Below are positions 25,817-34,021 of a stretch of DNA of 51,496 nucleotides, piece after piece (position 1 is the stretch's first letter; every line of letters starts with the position of its first letter). The notes under the pieces are model-generated. The model did not search any database and had not been told where the DNA came from. It worked only from the letters and a program-made list of their open reading frames with translations. Source of the DNA: Novosphingobium sp. AAP83. Its GTDB lineage: Bacteria > Pseudomonadota > Alphaproteobacteria > Sphingomonadales > Sphingomonadaceae. The position numbers and the translations under genes were made by a program. The stretch covers positions 1-51,496 of the forward strand of contig NZ_LJHY01000027.1 of NCBI RefSeq assembly GCF_001295795.1, read 5' to 3'.

Positions 25817-25973
25817 GAGGAGCAAGACAATGGGAAAAAGCTGGTCTGTCCCGTTAAGCTCCCCTTATCTCATCCGGCTTTTGGCCGCCGCCCGATCCTT
25901 GGTGCGGCGCGCTCCACTTGTTCGGCCAGCCGGAACAGCAGCCCTTCCTCGCCATAACGACCAGTGGTCATAA
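25817..25973 (+). pseudogene. Orphan gene start: strong RBS and ATG leading into unrelated DNA
   Basis: GAGGAG at 25817-25822 stands seven bases before an ATG at 25830, an ideal ribosome binding site. The frame (MGKSWSVPLS at the start) runs 47 codons, but from about 25870 it is antisense to the amidase remnant and reads like nonsense. I infer the 5' end of a gene whose body was lost when the region was rearranged. A short genuine peptide cannot be excluded. Confidence 0.35.
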
Positions 25974-26165
25974 TGCCGATGGGCAACCCGTCGGCAGACA
26001 TGCCCAGCGGGAGTGACATGGCAGGTTGTCCGGTGCCATTGGCATCCCGGCAAACGCGGTGAATGCGCCCACCTCGCGCCCCCATTCGGCCATGCTGCGG
26101 CCCGTATTCAGCCCGATCCGGCCCAGCGGCAGCGGCAACGACAATGCCGTGGCCGAGAGCGTCAC
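25870..26165 (-). pseudogene. Amidase (amidase-signature family) C-terminal remnant, frameshifted
   Basis: Two frames on the minus strand together spell the end of an amidase. The first (to about 26050) reads LPLPLGRIGLNTG then REVGAFTAFAGMP. The second continues with NGTGQPAMSLPLGMSADGLPIGI and GRYGEEGLLFRLAEQVE before the stop at 25870. In intact amidases these follow each other in one frame, so there is a frameshift near 26050. The catalytic Lys-Ser-Ser region, about 350 residues, is absent. The gene is therefore dead, truncated at its 5' side just before the FucP-type transporter. Confidence 0.75.
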
Positions 26166-26299
26166 AAGGTGTCGCCGTGGGCCTGATGGCGGTCCTCTGC
26201 CTGATTGAAAGCCACTTTACGTGCCGCAAGTCTTGAGGCAACTGGAACTCTATTTTTTCGCCCAACTGTTGAGCAAGAACAGGAACAAAAGGATATTGC

Positions 26300-27604
26300 A
26301 TGGCGCTTACCCCCAACCCGTTAGGCGATCCGGATCAAGTTGACGCCAATGGGACAGCGATTAACGCGCCCGGCTTGCAGCTATTCGTCTTTGCGCTGTT
26401 TTTCATTTTTGGTGGCATCACGTCGTTGAACGATGTGATTATCCCCAAACTGAAAGAACTGTTCACGCTTAACTACGCGCAAGCCATGCTGGTGCAGTCG
26501 GCATTCTTTGCAGCCTATTTCGCGATTTCGATTCCGGCAGCCGCGCTGGTGAAAAAGCTGGGCTACATGCGCAGCGCGGTAGTCGGCTTGCTGACGATGA
26601 TGGGCGGCTGCCTGCTGTTTATTCCGGCATCGGCCAGCGCCACATTCTCCGTATTCCTGCTCGCGCTGTTCGTGCTCGCATCGGGGATCACGGTGGTGCA
26701 AGTGGTGGCCAATCCGCTGATCTCGCTGCTTGGCCCTGCCAAGACGACCAGCAGCCGGTTGACCTTTGCCCAGGCATTCAATTCGCTTGGCACCACAATC
26801 TTCCCCTATGTCGGCTCGATCCTGATCCTTGGCGGGCTGGCGGAAGTTTCGGCAGCGCAATTGTCCGGCGCAGCGCTTGACGCTTATCGCGTCGAGGGAA
26901 CCCGTGTGGTCGTAATGGCCTATCTTGGCCTTGCCGCAGCGCTGGCCGTGGTCGCCGGCGTGGTATGGTTCAATCGCCACCGCCTGAAGGGCGAACGTCA
27001 TAGCGAGGGTTCGATCATCCGTAGCTTCGATTTGTTGAAGCAAAAGCGCTTCGGCTTCGGCGCTGCATGCATCTTCCTTTATGTCGGCGCAGAGGTTGCG
27101 ATTGGCTCGTTCATCGTCAACTATCTGATGCAATCATCGGTGCTTGGCGTTGATGAGCAATCGGCCGGCAAACTGATCCCGCTGTACTGGGGTGGAGCGC
27201 TGGTCGGGCGGTTTCTGGGCTCAGGCCTGTTGCGGGTGTTCAGCCCGGGCAAAGTGCTGATGGCCAACGCCACAGGAGCCATCGCCCTGATCATCATTTC
27301 GGCCAATTCGGGCGGCGCGGTTGCAGGCTATGCCCTTTTGCTGGTCGGCCTGATGAATTCAATCATGTTCCCCACCATCTTCAGCCTTGCCTGCGAAGGA
27401 TTGGGGCCGCGCACGGCAGACGGATCGGGTGTGATCTGCGTGGCGATTGTAGGCGGCGCCGTGATCCCGCCACTTACGGGCACGTTGGCTGATCTCTCCG
27501 GCAGCCTCGCGATTGCGTTCACCCTGCCCGCGCTGTGCTATGCTGTGATTGCCGCGTTCGGACTATATGCCGCCAAACCGCTGCGTGGTGACGCTCCCGG
27601 CTGA
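26300..27604 (+). CDS. Sugar MFS transporter, FucP/GluP family
   Basis: 434 residues with 12 membrane helices. Typical blocks of the fucose/glucose/galactose proton symporters are FFIFGGITSLNDVIIPKLK, QSAFFAAYF, VVQVVANPLISLLGP and FAQAFNSLGTTI. The start at 26300 has AGGA upstream. It should import a hexose or deoxyhexose. There is no adjacent catabolic gene; the upstream side is the amidase scar, so it may have lost its operon partners or act as a general sugar importer. Confidence 0.88.
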   Translation: MALTPNPLGDPDQVDANGTAINAPGLQLFVFALFFIFGGITSLNDVIIPKLKELFTLNYAQAMLVQSAFFAAYFAISIPAAALVKKLGYMRSAVVGLLTMMGGCLLFIPASASATFSVFLLALFVLASGITVVQVVANPLISLLGPAKTTSSRLTFAQAFNSLGTTIFPYVGSILILGGLAEVSAAQLSGAALDAYRVEGTRVVVMAYLGLAAALAVVAGVVWFNRHRLKGERHSEGSIIRSFDLLKQKRFGFGAACIFLYVGAEVAIGSFIVNYLMQSSVLGVDEQSAGKLIPLYWGGALVGRFLGSGLLRVFSPGKVLMANATGAIALIIISANSGGAVAGYALLLVGLMNSIMFPTIFSLACEGLGPRTADGSGVICVAIVGGAVIPPLTGTLADLSGSLAIAFTLPALCYAVIAAFGLYAAKPLRGDAPG

Positions 27605-27693
27605 CGGAGGGCAAACTACTACGATGTGGGCAGGATACTCACGCCACCGGCATCCCGTGCTATCCCAAGACTGCCGGTGGCCTAGCGCGGACT

Positions 27694-27858
27694 TCAAATC
27701 AGGTAATCGCCCAACGCTATTCCGGTAAGATCGGAGCCGGAATAATCGTTCTCGTTGATGATCGCCTGGATACTGAGATTGGCCAGCCCCAGCGCCAACG
27801 ACGTTGGCGTGAGCATCAGGCTGAAGTTTTCAATGCAAGATGACCGGCATCCCCCGAC
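27694..27858 (-). pseudogene. Possible C-terminal remnant in the intergenic region
   Basis: Past the stop codon at 27859 the same minus-strand frame stays open for 54 codons. It reads like protein: SLMLTPTSLALGLANLSIQA, then NENDYSGSDLTGIALGDYLI and stop. The hydrophobic end resembles the tails of type I secreted proteins, though I cannot name a family. The rest of the 254-base gap after the FucP-type gene shows nothing else. Confidence 0.25.
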
Positions 27859-30099
27859 TCAAGGTTTGAGGATCAATTGCCGCCAAAGGATATAGGGCAG
27901 GACGGAGGCATGATCATCGGTCCATGCCGGGCCTTGCGGCGGCATGAGGGGTTGCCAGCGTTTATCTGCGCGCAATGTGCTGAAAGTTGCCGGATCACGC
28001 GCCAAAACCACCCATTGCGAAGCCCTTGTCAGCGAGCCCTTGGCTGGCCGGTCAATCAATTGCAGCGCCGATAGCCCGCGTTTTCGGGCAAGGGCCGCAA
28101 TCGCAGGCTCAAGCCGCATGAACCGGTTGGAGATGTGGATCAGCAGCACACCGTTTTGGGCCAGAGCATTGGTATAAATGCCCAGCGCCTCGTCGGTCAG
28201 CAAATGCAGCGGGATGGAATCGGAGGAGAAGGCATCAACCGCCAGAACATCGAAGGTGGCCTTGGGCAGCTTGGCCAGTTCCAGCCGCGCATCGCCAATG
28301 ATCACTTTGGCATCCGGCGTGCAATCGCGCAGGAAAGTGAAGGTGCCATCGCGCGAATAATCCCAGACGACCGGATCAATTTCAAAGAACGTCCAGACTT
28401 GTCCGGGACGGGCGTAGCACGCCAGAGTGCCTCCGCCGAGACCGACAACGCCGACCCTTGCCTTCGCACCAAACATCGCCTCGGTCTTGGCCAGCACCAA
28501 TCCCGCGCCCGAATTGACACCATAATACGATAGCGGCGTGCGACGCTTGGCAGGATCAAGCGACTGGACGCCGTGAACGGTGGTGCCATGCATCATCGCG
28601 CGCGATCGGGTCACCGGATCATCCTGAATGCGATAAATGCCGAAATAACTGCGGCGGGCATCGGAATGAGCTAAGGAGGCGATAGTCTCGACCCCGCCCT
28701 GCGCCAATACCAAGCCGCACAGCAGGGTAACGAACAGGGTTCTCCACGCAAGGCAGGCCAGACCGATCAGGACGATCGCTGCCATCAGAGCCAGTTCGAG
28801 GCCCGGAGCCCAGCCGGTTGACGGGCCCGCATTGGCCACCGCCAGCAACCAAACGCTTAACAACAGTCCGATCACGGCAAGGCCCAGGGCGTGCAGCCGT
28901 GCACGGGCTTGCGCAATGCCAAGGCGCGCGGGCCAATCCACCAGAACCGGCAACGGCACCAGCAAAGCTGCGGCCAGCAGCAGCAGGGGATGCTCCCACG
29001 TCCAACTGAATACCAACGGCGCCACGAGCGCGGTGAAGGCCCCGCCCAGCGCGCCGCCAAGCGACATCACGAAATAGAACTTGGTCAGCGCGCTAAAATG
29101 CGGGCGAAGGCTGTAAAGGCGGCTGTGCAGTGCGGTGCAGATCGCAAATACCAGCACCAGCGTGAGCAGGAGTAGGAAGATCGAGGCTTGCTGCTTCGAA
29201 CTCATCATCACACGTGCGCCGACCAGCATGAGCATCGGCGTTGCGCACAAGACCAGCCGCGCCACAGTCTGGCGGCTGGCAAATGCCACGATAAAGCTGA
29301 GCAGATAAAGCGCCAGCGGGATCACCCAGAGCAACGGCATCGCCACGATATCGGTTGTCAGATGCGTGGTGGTGGAGAGCATCAGCCCCGAAGGCACCGC
29401 CGATAGCACCAGCCAGAGCGCGATTTGCGCGCGTGACACCAGACCGGCCTGCTCCTCCCCGGCGTGCTCACCTGCCGTATCAGCCACTGTAGCAACAACA
29501 TGGGCGGCAACGCCCCGCCGGGTCCATGCGGCAAGGCACACCAGCGCGATCAGACCGCAAAAGCCGATGGACCACGCCCACACTTGCGCGTGCGTGCTGA
29601 ACAGCGGTTCAACCAGCAGCGGATAGGCGAGCAAGCCAGCAAAACTGCCAAAGTTCGATATCGAATAGAGCCACCATGGCTCACCCGCTTCGGGATCAGC
29701 CACGTACCAGCGCTGCATCAGGGGTGCTTGCGCCGAAACCAGCCCGAACACCGGACCGATGGACACGAGCAGCAACAGCGGAATCGTAACAGCTTCAAGC
29801 CCGGAGCGCGTCGGCACCCATTCGCGCAAGGTGATCGGCAGCGTCAGCACCGCCAGCAGCAGCAGCGTGATGTGGATCGCGGCCTGACGTTTCACAGGCT
29901 TGTTCGAAAGCCACAGCGCATAGCCATAACCGCCCAGCAGCAGCGTCTGGTATGTCAGCATGGCACTGTTCCAGACACTGGGCGCACCGCCAACCAGCGG
30001 CAGCGCCAGTCTGGCAACCATCGGCTGCACAAGGAACAGCAGGAAACTGCCGGTAATGATGGTCGCGAAGAAAACAGCGCGCGCACTCGGGGCAATCAT
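27859..30099 (-). CDS. Membrane protein with C-terminal spermidine-synthase-like domain
   Basis: About 746 residues. The first 500 residues contain some 12-14 membrane helices, beginning FFATIITGSFLLFLVQPMVARL, a typical start of fused MFS/spermidine synthases. The C-terminal 230 residues are a Rossmann methyltransferase-like polyamine synthase fold: GVVGLGGGTLACYARPGQ (nucleotide loop), FFEIDPVVWDYS, and VDAFSSDSIPLHLL with the catalytic-type Asp. The second of two tandem ATGs (30099) is five bases from GGAG. The aminopropyl acceptor, if any, is unknown. It is monocistronic, next to ppx. Confidence 0.82.
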   Translation of the reverse strand: MIAPSARAVFFATIITGSFLLFLVQPMVARLALPLVGGAPSVWNSAMLTYQTLLLGGYGYALWLSNKPVKRQAAIHITLLLLAVLTLPITLREWVPTRSGLEAVTIPLLLLVSIGPVFGLVSAQAPLMQRWYVADPEAGEPWWLYSISNFGSFAGLLAYPLLVEPLFSTHAQVWAWSIGFCGLIALVCLAAWTRRGVAAHVVATVADTAGEHAGEEQAGLVSRAQIALWLVLSAVPSGLMLSTTTHLTTDIVAMPLLWVIPLALYLLSFIVAFASRQTVARLVLCATPMLMLVGARVMMSSKQQASIFLLLLTLVLVFAICTALHSRLYSLRPHFSALTKFYFVMSLGGALGGAFTALVAPLVFSWTWEHPLLLLAAALLVPLPVLVDWPARLGIAQARARLHALGLAVIGLLLSVWLLAVANAGPSTGWAPGLELALMAAIVLIGLACLAWRTLFVTLLCGLVLAQGGVETIASLAHSDARRSYFGIYRIQDDPVTRSRAMMHGTTVHGVQSLDPAKRRTPLSYYGVNSGAGLVLAKTEAMFGAKARVGVVGLGGGTLACYARPGQVWTFFEIDPVVWDYSRDGTFTFLRDCTPDAKVIIGDARLELAKLPKATFDVLAVDAFSSDSIPLHLLTDEALGIYTNALAQNGVLLIHISNRFMRLEPAIAALARKRGLSALQLIDRPAKGSLTRASQWVVLARDPATFSTLRADKRWQPLMPPQGPAWTDDHASVLPYILWRQLILKP

Positions 30100-30226
30100 C
30101 ATTTCTCCAAGATACTGTTCGGAAAGCAGTTTGTGCTTTTGCACAAAGCATCCGATGGGCTCTTGGATCACGGCTTAAGCAAATATGGTTAACCAATCGC
30201 AACCATCGCGCCCTACAGCAAGGCCG

Positions 30227-31684
30227 CTAAGCCAGTTCCAGCCCCATCTGCTGGCCAAGCTCTCTCAGATCGCGCAAGGCACCATCGCCGATCAGAGCAG
30301 GTTCTGTGCTGTCCAGCGCCAATTTCCCCTCAATCAGGCGCAATGTGGTGCGTCCGATCAGCGGCACGCATCCGGCCGTTAACCGGCGACACAAGCGGGT
30401 GGCCAGACCCAAAACTTGCGCATCGACCAGAGTATTGGCCGGCATGAGCAGCGCAAGATCGTCAACCGGCCCGCCGCGCGAAACGCTGCTTTGCAAGGCC
30501 GCCGCAAGGATCGCACGGCCCGATGTCTCAACGCCGATCCAGCGTTTGCGCAGGCCCCACGCGCGCGGGGTTTCGCGGCGCAAATTCGGCTCCACACGGC
30601 CAGAGGCGAGGCAGAGCAACACCGCGGCTCGGCCTAACGGCGTGCGGGCCATCGGCACCACATCTTGCATCCAGCGCACTGCCGCATCGCCTTCGTCAGC
30701 GGTAATGCCCAGTTGCGTGACGAAATCGGCCACGCCTGCAACCAGCGGGTCTTGCGCTTGTTCATCGGGCGAAAGCGAACCGAACAGCAGCCCTTCGCGC
30801 AAGCCCCAAGACGAGAATACGATCCGGCTTGGCATAAGCCTGCGCAAGAGCACGGCAATCAGCGCCGCTGTATCAGGAATGGCGCCCAAGCGGTTGCTGG
30901 AAACGCCGTCGATGGGTTTGAGCAATTGCCCCCGCCGTGACAGCAACCGCGCCAAATCTGCCGCCTTGGCTGCATCAAGGGTAAATCCGTGGGTATCCTC
31001 AAGCGGCCAGTTCATCCGCACCATGGCCGCACGGGCAAAGGCGCGCATCGATCCGCCAACCAGATAAAGCGTGACGCCCGGCTCTGCTGCCCAATCCGCT
31101 TTGGCCAGCATCGCGCCCACTTTGCGCGCAAAAGTCCGATCCCCGCCTGCGCGCATGGCCGCAAGGCGCAATGATCCCAATGGCATACTGATGCCGTGGC
31201 TGGTGCCGCCATCGGCCACATCCACCAATTCAAGACTGCCGCCGCCCAGATCGCCAACGATCCCGCGCGCATCGGGAAATGCGCCGATCACGCCCGTGGC
31301 GCTGGTCTCCGCCTCTTCAACGCCCGAAAGCAGGCGCGGCGCAAAGCCCAGCGCACGCACGCGATCAAGGAACTTGGCTCCGTTCGTGGCATCGCGCACC
31401 GCTGCGGTGGCAACCACATCGACCGTGCCAATCCCGCCAAGGTCAATGATAGCCTTATAGCGCGCAAGCGCTGCCAGAACGTTGGTCATGGCCTTGCCCG
31501 AAAGCTTGCCGTCCTCGGCCACGCCTTTGCCCAGTTTGGCCGTGACTTTTTCGTTGAGCATCACAACAGGCGCGCGCGGCGGGCCGCCATAGACGACAAG
31601 CCGCACCGTGTTCGAGCCAATGTCGATAACGGCGCGGGCCGATCCCCAGGCAAAAGTCGGATTGTGCGTAAGCGTATGAATCAC
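30227..31684 (-). CDS. ppx: Exopolyphosphatase / pppGpp phosphatase (Ppx/GppA)
   Basis: 485 residues of the ASKHA-fold Ppx/GppA family that removes terminal phosphate from polyphosphate (or from pppGpp). Features are VIDIGSNTVRLVVYGG (phosphate 1 loop), VGDLGGGSLELVDV (phosphate 2) and an HD-like C-terminal helical region. It starts with GTG directly after the ppk stop (TGA-GTG), so translation is coupled. Pairing with ppk gives synthesis and breakdown of polyphosphate from one transcript. Ppx rather than GppA is inferred from that coupling. Confidence 0.88.
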   Translation of the reverse strand: MIHTLTHNPTFAWGSARAVIDIGSNTVRLVVYGGPPRAPVVMLNEKVTAKLGKGVAEDGKLSGKAMTNVLAALARYKAIIDLGGIGTVDVVATAAVRDATNGAKFLDRVRALGFAPRLLSGVEEAETSATGVIGAFPDARGIVGDLGGGSLELVDVADGGTSHGISMPLGSLRLAAMRAGGDRTFARKVGAMLAKADWAAEPGVTLYLVGGSMRAFARAAMVRMNWPLEDTHGFTLDAAKAADLARLLSRRGQLLKPIDGVSSNRLGAIPDTAALIAVLLRRLMPSRIVFSSWGLREGLLFGSLSPDEQAQDPLVAGVADFVTQLGITADEGDAAVRWMQDVVPMARTPLGRAAVLLCLASGRVEPNLRRETPRAWGLRKRWIGVETSGRAILAAALQSSVSRGGPVDDLALLMPANTLVDAQVLGLATRLCRRLTAGCVPLIGRTTLRLIEGKLALDSTEPALIGDGALRDLRELGQQMGLELA

Positions 31685-33844
31685 TCAGCCACGGTGGGCC
31701 GCGCCGCGACGAAGCGCAAGCTTGGGTACTTTTCTTCCACTGGAAAGCGCTGCCCCGCGCCCGGATAGCGATGGGTTGGTCATAAAGTAGCGATGCAAGT
31801 TGAACGGCTTGTCGCCCTTTTCAAAGCGGGTGTATTCACCATCGCCATGCAATGCCCAGCTTTGTTCAGTGTCCAGCAGGTTTGCCAGCATCACCTGATC
31901 AAGGATCTGGTCATGCACCGTGGGGTTGCGCACCGGCACCAGCACTTCCACGCGGCGGCCCATGTTGCGGCTCATCCCGTCAGCTGACGAGATGAACAGC
32001 CGCGCGCGCTTGTTTGGCATCCTTGCACCATTGCCAAAGGCCCAGATGCGGCTGTGTTCCAGAAAACGCCCGATGATCGATTTGACCTCGATCGTTTCGG
32101 AAAGGCCCGGAACGCCGGGCTTCAGGCAGCAAATTCCGCGCACCACCAGCCGCACTTCCACGCCAGCGCGGCTGGCGACGTAAAGCCGGTCAATCAGATC
32201 GGGATCGGTCAACTGGTTCAGCTTGGCCCATATTGTCGCCGGACGGTCCTTGCCCGCAAGCTCAATCTCGCGGTCGATGCATTCATAAAGCTTTTCGCGC
32301 AGATTGATCGGCGAGATGGCCAGCAACTCGGTGTGCTTGGGCTCAACATAGCCGGTGACAAAGTTGAACAATTGCCCGGCATCGCGGCCCATGCGCGGAT
32401 CGGCGGTGAAGAACGACAGATCGGTATAGATGCGCGCGGTGACGGGGTGATAGTTGCCCGTGCCGAAGTGGCAATACGTGCGATAGCCCCCGCCTTCGCG
32501 CCGCACCACAAGGCTGATTTTGGCGTGCGTTTTCCAATCGACGAACCCGTAAATCACTTGCACGCCCGCGCGTTCGAGCTGGGCTGCCCACATCAGGTTC
32601 TGCTCTTCGTCAAAGCGGGCTTTCAGTTCGACCACCGCCGTCACCGATTTGCCCGCCTCTGCCGCCGCGATCAGCGCTGCGATCACTGCCGATTGCTTGC
32701 CCGCGCGATAGAGCGTCTGTTTGATCGCCACCACATCGGGATCGGCCGCGGCCTGCCGCAGGAAATCGATCACCACCTCGAAGCTTTCGTAAGGATGGTG
32801 GATCACCAGATCCTTTTCCCGGATGGCCGAGAAGCAATCGCCATCGTGTTCGGCCACGCGTTCAGGGTAGCGTGGATTATAGGGATCGAATTTCAGTTCC
32901 TGCCGGTCTTCATCCACCACCGTGGCAAGGCCATTGATCGCCAACAAGCCCTTGCTCTTGATCACCAGCGCATGATCGAGCCGCAATTGATCGCGCAACA
33001 GGCGTTCGGCATCGGGATCAAAGTTATCCTGCAATTGCAGCATGATCACTTTGCCGCGACGACGCCGCTGGATGGCGGTGCGGTAATAGCGCACAAGGTC
33101 TTCGGCATCTTCTTCGATTTCGATATCGCTATCGCGCAGAAGGCGGAACGTCCCGTGGCCAAGCACGCGGAAGCCGGGGAAGATCAGCGCGGCGTGCCGC
33201 CGGACCAGTTCCTCGATGCCGATCCAAGAAGCATTCTCTCCCGGCAGCCGGACAAAGCGCGGCAAAGCGGGCGGGATCAGGATCATCTCGCTGACGTTGG
33301 CGCTATCGGCCAGCCGCTGCATCTGGAACAGGATGCCGGTGCCCTGATTGGCGATGAACGGGAAAGGATGCGCCGGATCAATCGCTTGCGGCGTCAGGAT
33401 CGGGACGACGTGTTCTTCGAAATAGGCACGCAGCCAGTCCGCCTCGGCGCGGGTGAAGGGATCGTTGTCGATCAAGCGGATGCCTGCCGCCGCCAGATCC
33501 TTTGCTAGCCCCACCAGCACTTCTTGCTGTGCATCGATCAGGTCTTTGACCGCATCGAGCAAGCCGCCCAATTGCTGCGTCGGCGATTTGCCATCAATCG
33601 ACAGCTCGTCAATCTGGCGGCGCACTTGGCCTGCAATCCCGGCCACGCGCACCATCATGAATTCATCAAGGTTGCTGCCGCTGATCGAAAGAAATCGCAG
33701 ACGCTCCAGTAATGGATAGTCAGGATTGACCGCTTCGGCCAATACGCGCCGGTTGAACGAAAGCCAGCTCAATTCACGATTGAAGAATCGCTCCTGAACC
33801 GGTGGCAAGCCGCATGATTGCGCGCGTTTGTGATTTGGCTGCAT
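31685..33844 (-). CDS. ppk1: Polyphosphate kinase 1
   Basis: About 719 residues of PPK1, which polymerises ATP gamma-phosphate into polyphosphate. Conserved blocks are RFFNRELSWLSFNRRVLAEA at the N-terminus, ISGSNLDEFMMVRVAG, HHPYESFEVVIDFL, YRTYCHFGTGNYHPVTAR with a catalytic-region His, and FISSADGMSRNMGRRVEVL. I take the ATG at 33844, since the earlier starts at 33856 and 33889 lie in or near the Pho-box-like repeats. It is first in a two-gene operon with ppx and divergent from the TonB receptor gene at 34022. Confidence 0.93.
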   Translation of the reverse strand: MQPNHKRAQSCGLPPVQERFFNRELSWLSFNRRVLAEAVNPDYPLLERLRFLSISGSNLDEFMMVRVAGIAGQVRRQIDELSIDGKSPTQQLGGLLDAVKDLIDAQQEVLVGLAKDLAAAGIRLIDNDPFTRAEADWLRAYFEEHVVPILTPQAIDPAHPFPFIANQGTGILFQMQRLADSANVSEMILIPPALPRFVRLPGENASWIGIEELVRRHAALIFPGFRVLGHGTFRLLRDSDIEIEEDAEDLVRYYRTAIQRRRRGKVIMLQLQDNFDPDAERLLRDQLRLDHALVIKSKGLLAINGLATVVDEDRQELKFDPYNPRYPERVAEHDGDCFSAIREKDLVIHHPYESFEVVIDFLRQAAADPDVVAIKQTLYRAGKQSAVIAALIAAAEAGKSVTAVVELKARFDEEQNLMWAAQLERAGVQVIYGFVDWKTHAKISLVVRREGGGYRTYCHFGTGNYHPVTARIYTDLSFFTADPRMGRDAGQLFNFVTGYVEPKHTELLAISPINLREKLYECIDREIELAGKDRPATIWAKLNQLTDPDLIDRLYVASRAGVEVRLVVRGICCLKPGVPGLSETIEVKSIIGRFLEHSRIWAFGNGARMPNKRARLFISSADGMSRNMGRRVEVLVPVRNPTVHDQILDQVMLANLLDTEQSWALHGDGEYTRFEKGDKPFNLHRYFMTNPSLSGRGAALSSGRKVPKLALRRGAAHRG

Positions 33845-33877
33845 GTTTCCGTCCATTGCGCATTGCGCGTTACACTC

Positions 33878-33926
33878 CTGTGACATCACTGTGTGATATG
33901 ATTTCTGTCAACCCTTCGTCATGAAT
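33878..33926 (+). promoter_or_regulatory. Pho-box-like 11-bp repeats, candidate PhoB binding sites
   Basis: Two tandem pairs with the 11-base period of PhoB half-sites are visible: CTGTGACATCA (33878) plus CTGTGTGATAT (33889), and CTGTCAACCCT (33905) plus TCGTCATGAAT (33916). The consensus half-site is CTGTCAT followed by four AT-rich bases. All four run in the + direction, towards the TonB receptor and phosphodiesterase, and could also act on divergent ppk. Confidence 0.6.
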
Positions 33927-34021
33927 ATGACCCTGATTAGTCTCTGAAATTGCACGATATTGCAACAGCGAAGGTCTAGCGGGTCCCCAGCCGGATCAAC
34001 CGGTTCATGAGGAATCACACC

